This document shows, piece after piece, positions 25,667-36,214 of a stretch of 61,330 bases of DNA. Under the pieces are notes generated by a model. The model had not been told where the DNA came from and did no database searches. It saw nothing but the letters and a program-made list of their open reading frames with translations. Numbering within the stretch: position 1 is the first letter of the stretch; every line of letters begins with the position of its first letter. The stretch is from Streptomyces acidicola (GTDB lineage: Bacteria; Actinomycetota; Actinomycetes; Streptomycetales; Streptomycetaceae). The position numbers were made by a program, and so were the translations under genes. Where the stretch lies: contig NZ_VMNX01000022.1 of the NCBI RefSeq assembly GCF_009377235.1, positions 1 to 61,330 on the forward strand, given 5' to 3'.

Positions 25667-28600
25667 CTGTTTGGTCCGGATTACCGGTTCCGGAGCGGCG
25701 GGCGGTACCGGCTTCTTTGTGGCTCCTGGCACGGTGTTGACCTGCGCCCACGTCGTGAGCGGTGCGGAAGCCGGGCAATCGCTGAGGGCAGAGTGGCAGG
25801 GAGGCGGAGCGCAGGCCCGGCTTATCGCTGTACATCCGGCTCCCAGTGGTCGGTCTGCCGCTGGCCCGTACCCTTACCCGGACCTGGCCGTTCTGAAAGT
25901 CGAGCGCAGCGGTCACCCTTGTGTGCGGCTCGACCTCGACGAACCGCGCTGGGAGGACCGCGTGCATGGGTGTGGATACACCCGCACCTGGTCCCGGGAT
26001 GACGCGCAGGTGGAACCGGTCACCTTCACTTACGAAGGCGTTCATGAGGTGGGCGGCGGCCTGCTCAAGCTCGCTGGTGGTCAGGCGGTACCGGGCATGA
26101 GTGGGGGCCCGCTGCTCAATCTGCGCACCATGGGCGTGTGCGGGGTGCTCAAGACGACGCGTGACCCTGCCCTTCCGACCGGTGGTTGGGGAGTGCCCGT
26201 TGGACTGCTGCGTAAGCTCCACCCGGAGGTGGTCGCCGCACACGACACCTTCCACCGTGGGGACTGCCGCTGGCGGGAGGCCGCCGACGCCGTGTCCCCG
26301 CTGCTTGCCGGGCTGACCACGTTCAGCGCCAGCTACGCAGGCCGGATCGAGAACTTCCTGGTGGAGTATCTGGGTCGGGACGGCGCCCCCGTGCCCTTCG
26401 GTGGCCGGGACCCGCAGATGAACATGCTCACCGCATGGCTAGCTGATCCGCAGGCGGCGCCATACGCGCTGGTTGCGGCAGAGGCCGGCCGAGGCAAGTC
26501 GGCGCTGCTGGTGCGCTGGGCCCAGGAGGTCATGCGGCAGGAACGGGCGCACGTGGTCGTCGTCCCGGTGAGTATCCGCTTCAATACGGCCCAGGCGGGC
26601 GTGGTTTTTCCGGCGCTGGCGACCAGGCTGGGCGAGGTGTACGGAGAGCCGCCCGGCGCCACGGATATGTCGGCTGAGCAGTGGAAGGAGACATGTCTCG
26701 GCTACCTGCGACGCCCGCCTCCCGACGGGCGTCCCCTGCTGGTCGTGATGGACGGCCTCGACGAAGCGACCGACTGGCAGCCGGGCCCCGACCTCTTCCC
26801 TGCCGCGCCCGGACGGGGCGTACGAGTGCTGGCATCGGCCCGACATCTGGCCGGTGACACGGACGACCGGGGCTGGCTGGCCCGCCTGAACTGGGACTCC
26901 CTGGCCGTCAGCCTGCCCCTGCCTCCCATGGACCGGGACGGCGTCCGCCAGGTACTGCACGCCATGGGCGACCCCCTCGCCGGCCTGGCGACCAAGGTGG
27001 ACGTCGTCAGCGAGCTGTACCGGCTCAGCGAGGGCGATCCCCTGTTGGTCCGGCTCTACGTCGAGGCGCTGTTGCCCTACGGCGAGCGTGCCGCGGCAAT
27101 CAACGCGGACGAACTACCGTCGATCAGCACGGGGCTGGAGGGGTACTTCAGCCGCTGGTGGGATGAGCAGGAACGGCAGTGGCGGGACCGGAACCGCAAC
27201 CCGACCGCGGAACGACAGGATCTCGGGGACTTCCTGAACGTCCTGGCCTGTGCGCTCGGACCGCTCGGCCACGACGATCTAGCGGGCATCATGCCCCGGC
27301 CGATGTCGTGGCTGAGGCTGCGCGCCCTGACTAGCGAGGTAGGACGCTTCGTCATTGGCGACGGCAGGGACACCGGCTTCGTCTACTCCCACCCACGACT
27401 CGGGATGTACTTCCGGGAGTTGATGGGACAGCTCGAACGAGATGCCTGGGACGAACGGTTTCTCGCTCATGGCAGGCGCGCGTTGGCGCAGGCTCGGGAG
27501 GGAACGACCGCCGTCCCGCCGTACGCTGTCCGTTTCCACGGTGCGCACTTGGAACGAGCACAGGCTCCCGATGAAGACCTCTACGCCCTCGTTGACGGCG
27601 GCTGGCTGCGTGCCTGTCAGGCGCTGGAGGGCGGCGACAGCACATTCCTGAACGACAGTGAGCGGGCCTGGCGGCGCGCTGAAGCACGGTGTGACGACCG
27701 GGCGTTCGAGGTGCGCTTCCTTAGCGCCCTCGCCCGTGCCAGCGTCGCGGCCCGAAGCGACGGAATTCCCGTGGCCCTGGTGGATGCGGCTGCGCGGGCG
27801 GGAATCCTTCCGCCCGCGCAGGCGCTGGCGCTGTGTCGCCGCATGACCTATGAGCATCGGCGCTCCGCCGCGGTGGTACGGCTGGCTGAAGTCGTCGGCC
27901 CAGAATGGCTCGACGAGTGTGTAGCCGTCGCGGCCACTGTGCGGGCCACGGCCCGCCGCTCTGCCACGCTGGCCGGGCTGAGCCCCCACCTGCAAGAGCA
28001 TTCGGCCCGGCGCGCAGTGACCGTCGCGCGGTCGTTGGAGGCTCCTTGCCCGCGTGCGATCGCCCTGGCGGCCCTGAGCGTCCGTTTGCCGCGGGACGAA
28101 CGGTTGGCACTGGCACGGGAGGCCGTTGACTCGTGCGCCGCCGACGAGGACGGAGTGCGGCGCGGCCGTGCGCTGGTGCTGATGGCCAGCCATCTGCCGA
28201 AGAACCTGCTGCCACGGGCAGTTCAGCTGGCGCGGCGGACGCCGGATCCCCTGATTGTGATCCGGGCTCTCTGCGCCCTCGCCCGTCACCTTTCGAAGGC
28301 AGAGGCACGGGCGGCGCTTGAGGAGGCGTGCGGCCGACAGGAGCAAGTGGCGAGCGTCAGTCACACCGTGCGGGCACGGTTCGCCCTGGCGGAGTTTGCC
28401 GCTGCGGAGGAGCGTGACGACCTGCTGTCGATGCTCGTACACGTAACTCCGCAAGTCCGGTACAGCCTCCTCATTGATGCCCAGCCTTGGCTTGAGAGGT
28501 CCGGCGCGCCCCTGCCGCCCGCTGTGTACGACGATCTGCGGAACACACCGCCGGCGGACTCGGAAGAGCTAGTAGCCGCTCTTCCTAGTCCGGTCCGACG

Positions 28601-30875
28601 GCGCTTGTGCAGCGACCTGGAGGTGTCGGGCGACGACCGGATTGAGTCATTGCTATTCCACGCCCACCTGCTTGCTGCGGAGGGGCACGGCGAGACCCCG
28701 GATGCCGTCCCGCGGCTCCTGCGACGCGCACGCGAGCTAGACCGGTCCGCCCGGGCCGCAGCCCTCACCGCCCTGGCTGCCTGTCACCAAGGCGAGGCTG
28801 CCGACGCCTTACTCCGCGAGGCGTTGGACTGCGCCCAGTTGATTGACGACGCGCACGCCAGGACCGAGTTGCTGAGCGACGTGAGCGCGAACGCCTCCGA
28901 ACAGATCCTGGCAGACCTCGAGTGCGATCTCGTGTTCCGTCCGGGCCGGCTCAGCGACGGCGAGGTGCTGTCCTTTCTGGGCGGCAGCGTGCCCCTGGCG
29001 GATGCGGCGGTCGAGGGCGCAATGGCGAGGGTGGCACGCATTGCGGATGATGACACCAGACTTCAGGCCCTCATGATCTGCCTTCCGCGGACGCCGGAGC
29101 AGCACCGTGGCAAGCTGGGAGGGTACGCGCTGACGGAGGCACTGGCCCAGCAGAACACCAAGGCCCGTGCCACCGCACTGCAACGACTGGCACAGCTTCC
29201 GCTCCCGCTCGAATTGCGGCACCGGGTCGACATCGCACAGCGCATGACCCTGGAGCTGATCACGCGCGTCGAGTACCGGCTGGCCATGCTCGGCGGAGAC
29301 CGCGTATTGGCCGGCATGGTGTCAACAGCTGTAGACAAAGAGCGCGTGATCCGCGAGTGCGTCGTGCCGTTGTTGGTCGCCATTGTCGAGGATCCGCCAT
29401 TCAGCAGCCGGTCGGCAGAGCTGTCGGCTGCGGTGGAAGCATTGTTCGGTGCCCTTCCGCACCGGCTTTCCGAGAACCTTGCGGCGCTGCTGTGGAACAT
29501 CTCGGACCAGGCCCAACCGTGGCTTCGGACCTGGCTGCTGGCCCGCCTGGTGTCCCGGCTCCCGGCAGGGCAGGTCGTGGACGCGGTGAACCAGGTACGG
29601 GCACTTGAGATCGACCCTCCCGAGGACGTGAATCGTTTTCAGCACGTCTTGGCCGAGGAAGTGGCCAAAGTGTTCCCCCTACTCGTGCCGGAGGCACGGG
29701 CCTTGTTGCTGGGCGACGCACTCGGCCGCAGTCCCACTCTGGCCAGGATCCGGGCACTGATGCCCGTGGTTGGCGCCGACCAGACCGAGGACGTCCTGCG
29801 CCACGCACAGGAGTTGCCCTTTCCTGCCCGCGTCGCCGCCGCTATGTCGGTGCGCCAGCATGTCGACACGGAGCGTTTCACGTCCTTCTTGAAGCTGTTG
29901 ACGGACACCGCCCTGGCGGGTGGCCCGGGGGTGGGGCCAGCCCCACTCATCGACCTGGCCCGGCTCGTGAACGACGACGATCGTGCCAACCTGCTTGACG
30001 CGGCCGCCGTGGCACTCGCACACCGAAAGCCGTCGGAGCGGCGCAAGGTCCTGGACCGGCTGTCGGCCCGGGATCGGGGCAGGATCGTGCGCTTCCTGCT
30101 TCAGCGGCAGGCTTTGGAGCCGGAGGAGTTGACGCCGCTCCTCGTGGATCTGCCCACGGAACTCCTCGGGGACGTCGAGCAGACGGTCCTCAGCATCGAG
30201 TCTCCCCAGCACCGCCTCACGGCGCTCGGGGCGCTGATCACGGCGGCTGGGCGGCACACGCCGGAGCGGCTGTGGACGGAGGTGCTGCGAGCGGTGCGAG
30301 CGGATCTCGCGCTGCGGGACGCGACCGACGGACTGTTCGGCCTGCTCCAGCGGAACCTGCCGGATATGGACAATCTCAGAGTTTCCCAGCTCCGCACCTT
30401 GGTGGAAGCGGTGGATGACTCCGAAACACGGATCGCCCTGCTGTGCGCCCTCGCCCGTCATGCCAGCGCCCCGCTGCGCGGTGCCCTCCTCGCCGCCGCC
30501 CTAGACGCGGCAGAGACGATCGTGCAGGACCAACGCCGTGCGGCTGCCCTTGTGCCCATCGCACAGAGTGCCGTGGGTTGGCCGGACGCAGTGGTACGGA
30601 CGCTGGATGCGATCGTCGGAATCCGTCCGCCGGACGGGCGGCAGCGGGTTCTGCGGGTGCACGTGCCAGCCCTGCGGGATGGGATCGCGTCTGGCACCGT
30701 CGATGTGACGGCCCTCGATCGCGCCCTTCGGGAGCTGTCGCGGATGCCCCGACCGCTCGTCGTTAGGGACATGGCACTGTTGGCGACCGCGGGGGCCGCG
30801 CTCCTTCCGGATCACGGCGGCGTGCCCCGGGCGTTCCTCAAGGCGATGCATACCGTTGGCGGTTGGTGGAACTGA
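25626..30875 (+). CDS. Trypsin-like protease-P-loop NTPase fusion with long repeat tail
   Basis: A 1,749-residue protein. An N-terminal trypsin-like domain has H42 in LTCAHVVSG, D86 in YPDLAVLKV and S159 in PGMSGGPL. A NACHT-like P-loop domain follows with Walker A AEAGRGKSA (285-293) and Walker B LLVVMDGLDE (371-380). The last 1,150 residues are Ala/Leu/Arg-rich helical repeats. It resembles the 1,400-residue protein at 19-23 kb in layout but not closely in sequence. GTG at 25626 has GGAGTGGGAAA before it; ATG at 25638 is an alternative. Together with Trypco1 it forms a two-gene protease/NTPase unit, probably a defence or programmed-death sensor (inference). Confidence 0.87.
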   Translation: MAPGMLGIRRLLADCLVRITGSGAAGGTGFFVAPGTVLTCAHVVSGAEAGQSLRAEWQGGGAQARLIAVHPAPSGRSAAGPYPYPDLAVLKVERSGHPCVRLDLDEPRWEDRVHGCGYTRTWSRDDAQVEPVTFTYEGVHEVGGGLLKLAGGQAVPGMSGGPLLNLRTMGVCGVLKTTRDPALPTGGWGVPVGLLRKLHPEVVAAHDTFHRGDCRWREAADAVSPLLAGLTTFSASYAGRIENFLVEYLGRDGAPVPFGGRDPQMNMLTAWLADPQAAPYALVAAEAGRGKSALLVRWAQEVMRQERAHVVVVPVSIRFNTAQAGVVFPALATRLGEVYGEPPGATDMSAEQWKETCLGYLRRPPPDGRPLLVVMDGLDEATDWQPGPDLFPAAPGRGVRVLASARHLAGDTDDRGWLARLNWDSLAVSLPLPPMDRDGVRQVLHAMGDPLAGLATKVDVVSELYRLSEGDPLLVRLYVEALLPYGERAAAINADELPSISTGLEGYFSRWWDEQERQWRDRNRNPTAERQDLGDFLNVLACALGPLGHDDLAGIMPRPMSWLRLRALTSEVGRFVIGDGRDTGFVYSHPRLGMYFRELMGQLERDAWDERFLAHGRRALAQAREGTTAVPPYAVRFHGAHLERAQAPDEDLYALVDGGWLRACQALEGGDSTFLNDSERAWRRAEARCDDRAFEVRFLSALARASVAARSDGIPVALVDAAARAGILPPAQALALCRRMTYEHRRSAAVVRLAEVVGPEWLDECVAVAATVRATARRSATLAGLSPHLQEHSARRAVTVARSLEAPCPRAIALAALSVRLPRDERLALAREAVDSCAADEDGVRRGRALVLMASHLPKNLLPRAVQLARRTPDPLIVIRALCALARHLSKAEARAALEEACGRQEQVASVSHTVRARFALAEFAAAEERDDLLSMLVHVTPQVRYSLLIDAQPWLERSGAPLPPAVYDDLRNTPPADSEELVAALPSPVRRRLCSDLEVSGDDRIESLLFHAHLLAAEGHGETPDAVPRLLRRARELDRSARAAALTALAACHQGEAADALLREALDCAQLIDDAHARTELLSDVSANASEQILADLECDLVFRPGRLSDGEVLSFLGGSVPLADAAVEGAMARVARIADDDTRLQALMICLPRTPEQHRGKLGGYALTEALAQQNTKARATALQRLAQLPLPLELRHRVDIAQRMTLELITRVEYRLAMLGGDRVLAGMVSTAVDKERVIRECVVPLLVAIVEDPPFSSRSAELSAAVEALFGALPHRLSENLAALLWNISDQAQPWLRTWLLARLVSRLPAGQVVDAVNQVRALEIDPPEDVNRFQHVLAEEVAKVFPLLVPEARALLLGDALGRSPTLARIRALMPVVGADQTEDVLRHAQELPFPARVAAAMSVRQHVDTERFTSFLKLLTDTALAGGPGVGPAPLIDLARLVNDDDRANLLDAAAVALAHRKPSERRKVLDRLSARDRGRIVRFLLQRQALEPEELTPLLVDLPTELLGDVEQTVLSIESPQHRLTALGALITAAGRHTPERLWTEVLRAVRADLALRDATDGLFGLLQRNLPDMDNLRVSQLRTLVEAVDDSETRIALLCALARHASAPLRGALLAAALDAAETIVQDQRRAAALVPIAQSAVGWPDAVVRTLDAIVGIRPPDGRQRVLRVHVPALRDGIASGTVDVTALDRALRELSRMPRPLVVRDMALLATAGAALLPDHGGVPRAFLKAMHTVGGWWN

Positions 30876-31085
30876 ACCTCACCACCCACGAGGCCCCCGT
30901 TCCGTCATTCGTCCGCTGCAACACCGCCAGCGGGAGATGCGGACTCCATGCCAGTCAGCGGCAGGTGTGTGGCGCGCCCCTGAACACGGCGGAGTGCCAG
31001 GTCGGGAGGAGACCTCTCTTGACTCGGCCTCCGGCCCGGTGCTCTGCTGATCGCCGACGGTGGTGGGAATCACGCCCGTTCAATA

Positions 31086-34000
31086 CTATCGCTCAGACTT
31101 TTCTACCAAGTCCGCCACACCAAAGGCGCCGATAAGCAAAAGTTGATCCAGTAGATCAAGAACCTGCCCGCGGCTTGTAGTCGATGTAGCTTGCGCGTAG
31201 GCCCGAACTAGTAGCTCACCAACATGCCGTGCGTCTGCTGCTGCGCGGTTCCGAATGTCTCCGGAGCCCTCTCCATGGATCTCAACGAATCGACGACCGC
31301 ACTTCAACGCCAATTCGTCGACGCGGTCAGGGGCGTGCTCAAGAGTAATTAGCAGTTGCGGTAGAGCCTCCTCGAAAGAGGCAGACTCAATTAGCGCTTC
31401 GAGGGAGACCTTCAGGGGACGTAGGCGTTGAGCGCGAACTACTGATGCAAATTCAGCAATAGCGCCGCGTACTTTGTCTTCAGGGCCATCGATAAATTGC
31501 TCGAAGGCCCGCTGAGCAACGGCGGTATCGGTCGCATTAGACAGCCCGTGAGCGCAAGCCCCGGCAGCTCCAATACGGCTGGCTACGTCTTCGCCTGAGA
31601 GCACCGAGTCCAACAGCTCTACCAAGCCCCAATGCATCGCAGCCAGGGCAGCCAATTGCCCGCCACACTGTCGCGTCTCGGAGATCTCCGATTGAAGCAT
31701 ACGTTCAATCACGGGCCTCACTACATCAAGGTCCTCAAAACCAATGTGCGCCATAAGTCGCACTACAGCATGTGTAGCCAGAAGTTCATCGCCTGCATTA
31801 ATGAGTCGAGCGAAGGCTTGCAACGCCTGAGGGCGAGCGTGACGCATAGAGGCATGAATCACATGCGCGACGCAAGAGCGTACGGTGACAGCAGGATCCT
31901 CGGCCATTGCATCGAGCACTGGGAGAACCAACGCTGTTCGAGAGCCATCCGCGTCGTAGATAAGGAGGTCACCCAGAATCTCTGCCGAGCTTCCTCGCGA
32001 AGAATTAATCCCCGACGTATACAGGTCTCGTCCCAGAGTGTGCTCTTGATTGGCGGTTTGAACAGTCAAGCTGCCATCAGTTGGGTCACTAGCACCGGTC
32101 GTGCGGTCAACAATAAGCTGAACGATATCTTGAGGAACTGTCTTGAGATACTTTCGGATGGCAGATCCCAGCCACCGATTGTTTGCCTCGTGTCCGAGGG
32201 AAGCGATGTGTCGGACGGCTTCAAACACCGACGTAGGGTCAGCAAGGGCTTCGGCGTTGCCTAGTCCCATGAGGATTGCATCACCGTAAGCAGCATGGAC
32301 GCTTTCATCAAATCGGAGAGCTAGCCGAGAGAATCTCTCAGGATCGCTCTTCGTTTGCTCCTGTAGGACATGTGATTGCTCGTAAGCGCCGCCGGTGTGA
32401 GTCTGCCAGTCGGTTCTCTCTGAATTATGTTTTGCTATGGCACCCAGCCACTGTTCATCGTTCATGCGCCCAGCGGCAGCCTGATTAATGGGAGCGCCGA
32501 TCGCCCCTCCCGTTACGCCCTGAGGCTCTGCCGGCTGATCGGAATCAAACTTCCTGCGTAGTTCGCCGAGTCGACGGCGCCCTAGCTCAGATAGCCGATC
32601 TTCCTGCATCGCTGAAAGTAGATTGAAAGGGTACCAGCCCGTAGGCTTGGACTCCCATGGAAAACGAACTTCGAGAATCGCAGCTTCAATACTGGCGAAT
32701 GCCTCATCAGGCATGAACTGACTCGTGCTCTGGATCAGTTCCCGCGTTTTCCACACAGCATTTGCCGCATAGTAGCCACTAATAAACCGGTGAGTCCCCT
32801 GAAGTAGAAGCTCGGCTGCCCAATCTGCGTAGTGACTACCTGCCGCCCGCAATGCTTCATAGAGGAGCCACTGCGCTGTGTCGTGAGGATCGGATGCGAG
32901 GCTTTCGAGGACGGGACGAGCCGATGCGGCGTCCCTTTCAACGATCCCGCGAAGCGCTGTAGCAGCCCCTGCTAGAAGCGCATCTTCAAGTTCACGAATG
33001 TTGGTTCGTGGGTGGCGGTGGGAGAAATGCCGATCCCTATGAGGGCGGTTGTCGTCGTGCTCGTAGGCTGTCTTAGCCATTACTCCCAACATGTACGGGA
33101 TGAGATGTTCACAGAAAAGCTCTGGCGCTCCCGCTGCCGCGAGTTGCGCTAGTTGGATTACCGAGTAATCTCGGTCAAGTAGGGCCTCGATCTTCCCTTT
33201 GTCATCTACGCCCATGGCACTAGGGCGGTCCACGAGGTGTGCGGCCAACAGTTCAACCCCCCAATCGGGCCGCTGCTTACCGAGATCATGAGCAGAAAGC
33301 CAGACTTCATCCTCCATTCCCGCATATTGCCCGCTCCTCACGGCGTCGAGGAGCAAATCAAATAGAGGGCGACTCTGATGGATATCAGAGAACCGAGTTA
33401 CCCATCGTAGCCACTGCGGGTATTCGGCTACAGCCTTGTACTTCTGAAGGATCTTGGCAAGACGATCAGGGCTTGATTTCGCAGCCCCTGCCATCACTTC
33501 GATGGCTCGCCCGTGCTCAGTTTCGTCTGCCCCATCAAGCCACTCTTCGATGACACCCTCCGCATCGAGACGCTCAAACCACGGTGCTGTCTGGAGGATT
33601 CGCCACAGTCGCGCCTCGAAGGCTGGGTGTGTCTCTTGGACGTTGGTCACCATCTCCCATTCACGGGATGTTGGATCAGACAGAGATCCGAGAAGTTTAA
33701 GGACCACATCTTTGATGTGGTACCTGATGTCAGGACTCGTAAGTAGGGCCTCCGCCTCGACAGCGAAGCGGTCTGGCTCGAGTTCTCGAAGATGGTTCAT
33801 GACTTGACGAACTTGCGCCCGCCTGAAGAGTTCTTGCTCTCCTCCCAGTAGGAACGATACGAGTGACTCATCGCGCTCGATCCAGCCACGAGCAAAGGCG
33901 TAGTCGAAGAAGCTCTCATGGAAGAACGCGATCTGCTGACCATCGCGAACCAGAACATGCTCCGAGACAAGGACTCCCGCATCATCAGCCAGATCATCGG

Positions 34001-35537
34001 CATCAAGAGCAGTAATCGGGACAGAGAGCCGCTGCCTCGCACTGATGGCCTCAGCAAGAGTCGAGATGACCTTGTTAAAGCGAACTGAATCACGTCTGTG
34101 GCGACAGTCGGTCAGCTTGCGCTGCCAGAAGGCGTCGAAGAGGTTTTTCGTGGTTTGAAATGCCATGGCGTCTTCGTCGCCGGCGATACTCTTCAACAGT
34201 ACAAGGTTCAGCGGAGAGCGCAGCAGCCTCTTTTGATGGTCAGCTAGCGCGTTCGCATCCAATCCCATTGCACGAACCGACTCTGTGATTTGCGCGTCGG
34301 AAAGCTCCCCGACCTCGACATGCGCGCAATTCTTGGCATCGACAAGTTCGCGGATCCGGTAGTCGTTCTCGGCATCAAATTTCCGACAAGCGAGAACAAC
34401 CGTCATTGCAGGAAATGCTGACGCTTCGCGCACCAAACTCGCAACGGCATCAAAGTTCCTCGGCATTCTCCCTGATGTCAGACTAACGGCGTCCAGCTGG
34501 TCCACGATGAGAACACTGGAGCGCTCTCCAGCAACTGCAGCAAGTGCCGTGACAGGAGAAACGCCTACGCCAATCCTTTCCCCTAGCTCAGTCGTAGAGG
34601 AGAAGGGCTCGAGACGATCAAGCCGGAAAGCTAGAAGTGGCACCGAATCCGCGTCAAGAGATTCGTAGACGTGATGAAGCGTGGCACTCTTTCCGCCGCC
34701 GCCATGCCCCATCAGTAGAAGAAGTTTATTCGACCCATTGGTCAGCCCTACTAGCTGGTCGGCCTCGGAGCGATCAATAGTCGGTTGAAGGAGCTCTCGC
34801 TCAATATTCGAAGCCCACCCCTTAGAAACCGAGCTAACCTGTTCAGCAATCCCATTCGCGTTAAGCAGTCGGGCCCGACTCAGTCCATAGGTGCCCAGGC
34901 GAGAGTCAATTGCCGGGGCATCAAGCGTGACACCAAGGGAATTCTGAACCAAGTCCCCTAGACCAACTGCCGTTAGACTTCCGGCTGCACCTTCCAAAAG
35001 GAGTTGTGCCAATGCTCCGTTCATGCTCACAATGTCTTGCTCATCTGGCCATGAGATCGAAAAACCTCGCAAGATTTTCCATGCTGTCTCAGAAGATTCA
35101 AAGATTTCGGAAGATGAAAGGTCGTCGAATGGGTCCCTGAGTCCTTTTGTTAGCCAATGCTTGATGAAATCGTCATGGTTTCCTGAGCGCTTTGCGCGAT
35201 CGGCAAGCTCTTGGAGGGGGCTGGCAGGCAATAGGGAAACGAAGCGGAACTGACGTCCATCTTCGACGTGCGAGCGAACGTTCGCCCAAATCCCTTTGTC
35301 TTGGAGGGATTTGACCGTCCAGGTGTTTGCGCTGCCGTTCTGCCGCTTCAACTGATGGACCTCTACGGTGTCGCCGTAGCGATAGGTGAACTCGGCTCCC
35401 AGGCCCAGCTCATCGATGTCCTCGACCGTTACAGAATCACCCGCACCAAGAAGCACGTAGAGAATGTGTCGAATCGTCCAGGCGCCTTCGTAGCGGTTAC
35501 CAAATTTGTCAGCCTCACCCCCTGGCCTAGGACTCAT
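31086..35537 (-). CDS. Giant nuclease-ATPase protein with Cap4/DUF4297-like N-terminus (Avs-like candidate)
   Basis: A 1,483-residue protein from ATG at 35537, which follows AAGGGGGAAAGG. The first 130 residues have GNRYEGAWTIRHILYVL and a strand pair ending DTVEVHQLKRQ. This E-x-x-Q-x-K arrangement (E59, Q62, K64) is typical of PD-(D/E)xK nucleases of the Cap4/DUF4297 group. A P-loop ATPase follows with Walker A GHGGGGKSAT near 277-286 and Walker B VLIVDQLDAV near 342-351. About 900 residues of HEAT-like helices complete it. Nuclease-STAND ATPase-repeat is the layout of anti-phage Avs-type sensors. GC content and third-position GC are visibly lower than in all neighbours, a sign of recent acquisition. 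It is a single-gene unit. Confidence 0.8.
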   Translation of the reverse strand: MSPRPGGEADKFGNRYEGAWTIRHILYVLLGAGDSVTVEDIDELGLGAEFTYRYGDTVEVHQLKRQNGSANTWTVKSLQDKGIWANVRSHVEDGRQFRFVSLLPASPLQELADRAKRSGNHDDFIKHWLTKGLRDPFDDLSSSEIFESSETAWKILRGFSISWPDEQDIVSMNGALAQLLLEGAAGSLTAVGLGDLVQNSLGVTLDAPAIDSRLGTYGLSRARLLNANGIAEQVSSVSKGWASNIERELLQPTIDRSEADQLVGLTNGSNKLLLLMGHGGGGKSATLHHVYESLDADSVPLLAFRLDRLEPFSSTTELGERIGVGVSPVTALAAVAGERSSVLIVDQLDAVSLTSGRMPRNFDAVASLVREASAFPAMTVVLACRKFDAENDYRIRELVDAKNCAHVEVGELSDAQITESVRAMGLDANALADHQKRLLRSPLNLVLLKSIAGDEDAMAFQTTKNLFDAFWQRKLTDCRHRRDSVRFNKVISTLAEAISARQRLSVPITALDADDLADDAGVLVSEHVLVRDGQQIAFFHESFFDYAFARGWIERDESLVSFLLGGEQELFRRAQVRQVMNHLRELEPDRFAVEAEALLTSPDIRYHIKDVVLKLLGSLSDPTSREWEMVTNVQETHPAFEARLWRILQTAPWFERLDAEGVIEEWLDGADETEHGRAIEVMAGAAKSSPDRLAKILQKYKAVAEYPQWLRWVTRFSDIHQSRPLFDLLLDAVRSGQYAGMEDEVWLSAHDLGKQRPDWGVELLAAHLVDRPSAMGVDDKGKIEALLDRDYSVIQLAQLAAAGAPELFCEHLIPYMLGVMAKTAYEHDDNRPHRDRHFSHRHPRTNIRELEDALLAGAATALRGIVERDAASARPVLESLASDPHDTAQWLLYEALRAAGSHYADWAAELLLQGTHRFISGYYAANAVWKTRELIQSTSQFMPDEAFASIEAAILEVRFPWESKPTGWYPFNLLSAMQEDRLSELGRRRLGELRRKFDSDQPAEPQGVTGGAIGAPINQAAAGRMNDEQWLGAIAKHNSERTDWQTHTGGAYEQSHVLQEQTKSDPERFSRLALRFDESVHAAYGDAILMGLGNAEALADPTSVFEAVRHIASLGHEANNRWLGSAIRKYLKTVPQDIVQLIVDRTTGASDPTDGSLTVQTANQEHTLGRDLYTSGINSSRGSSAEILGDLLIYDADGSRTALVLPVLDAMAEDPAVTVRSCVAHVIHASMRHARPQALQAFARLINAGDELLATHAVVRLMAHIGFEDLDVVRPVIERMLQSEISETRQCGGQLAALAAMHWGLVELLDSVLSGEDVASRIGAAGACAHGLSNATDTAVAQRAFEQFIDGPEDKVRGAIAEFASVVRAQRLRPLKVSLEALIESASFEEALPQLLITLEHAPDRVDELALKCGRRFVEIHGEGSGDIRNRAAADARHVGELLVRAYAQATSTTSRGQVLDLLDQLLLIGAFGVADLVEKSER

Positions 35538-35674
35538 GAGCCTTTCCCCCTTCACTGCGTGACAGCATCACGAACGGTGCCCCTTGAGCTGAGTGCTTCA
35601 ACGATAGCGCCGGGTGCTGGCAGGGGATGCGGATTCCCCTACACCACGTCGTGGGGCATGATCTCGGGAGCCGT

Positions 35675-36214
35675 TCAGCGAATGGTACGGATCATCACAG
35701 TGAGCACCGGTGAGGCCGGTGACGGCTGACTCTGGCCGATGTCCTTGTACCCCCACGACTCGTAGAGCGCGTGGACCTTTCCGTCTCCAGCAGCCGGGTT
35801 GACCATGAGCGTGACGAGAGACTCGTCGCGTGTGGCAAGGAGGGCGTCGTGGATACGGCGAGCGGTGCCGGTTTTCCGCCAGGTGGGTCGGACCCCGATC
35901 TCCTTCAGGGCCACCGCCTGGCGCTGGGTGTACTTCTCGGCCGGCGCCGGGCTGGTGCGCTGCCAGTAGCGGTCGCCGTGCCCGATGGTGTTGCCGTAGG
36001 CGTAGCCGACCGGATGCCCGTCTGCGTATGCGAGGACGGCCGTGAATCCCGGCTCGGAGCCATGCCGGTCCAGGCGCTCGCCGAACGCGGTGACCGCGTA
36101 GTTCGGCAGGTGGAGGAGCGGGGCGCGCACGTCGGCGTACACGTCGAGGAGGTCGCCGCGGGCGGTGTCGAGAGTGGTGAACGTGCGCAGTTCGATGGCA
36201 GGCGCCGTGGTCAT
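35675..36214 (-). CDS. GNAT-family N-acetyltransferase
   Basis: A 179-residue GNAT protein. The acetyl-CoA site lies in VALKEIGVRPTWRKTGTARR, followed by IHDALL. A late YESWGYKDIG is the usual beta6 region. Its ATG at 36214 overlaps the stop of the XRE-like gene (ATGA), so the two are coupled. The substrate is unknown; it may be a small molecule, a protein or a toxin target. Confidence 0.85.
   Translation of the reverse strand: MTTAPAIELRTFTTLDTARGDLLDVYADVRAPLLHLPNYAVTAFGERLDRHGSEPGFTAVLAYADGHPVGYAYGNTIGHGDRYWQRTSPAPAEKYTQRQAVALKEIGVRPTWRKTGTARRIHDALLATRDESLVTLMVNPAAGDGKVHALYESWGYKDIGQSQPSPASPVLTVMIRTIR

Noticed and set aside
24974..25732. 252-codon minus-strand frame at the left end of the element
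   Set aside because: Overlaps Trypco1 and the protease gene; only a short segment looks protein-like, so at most a remnant.
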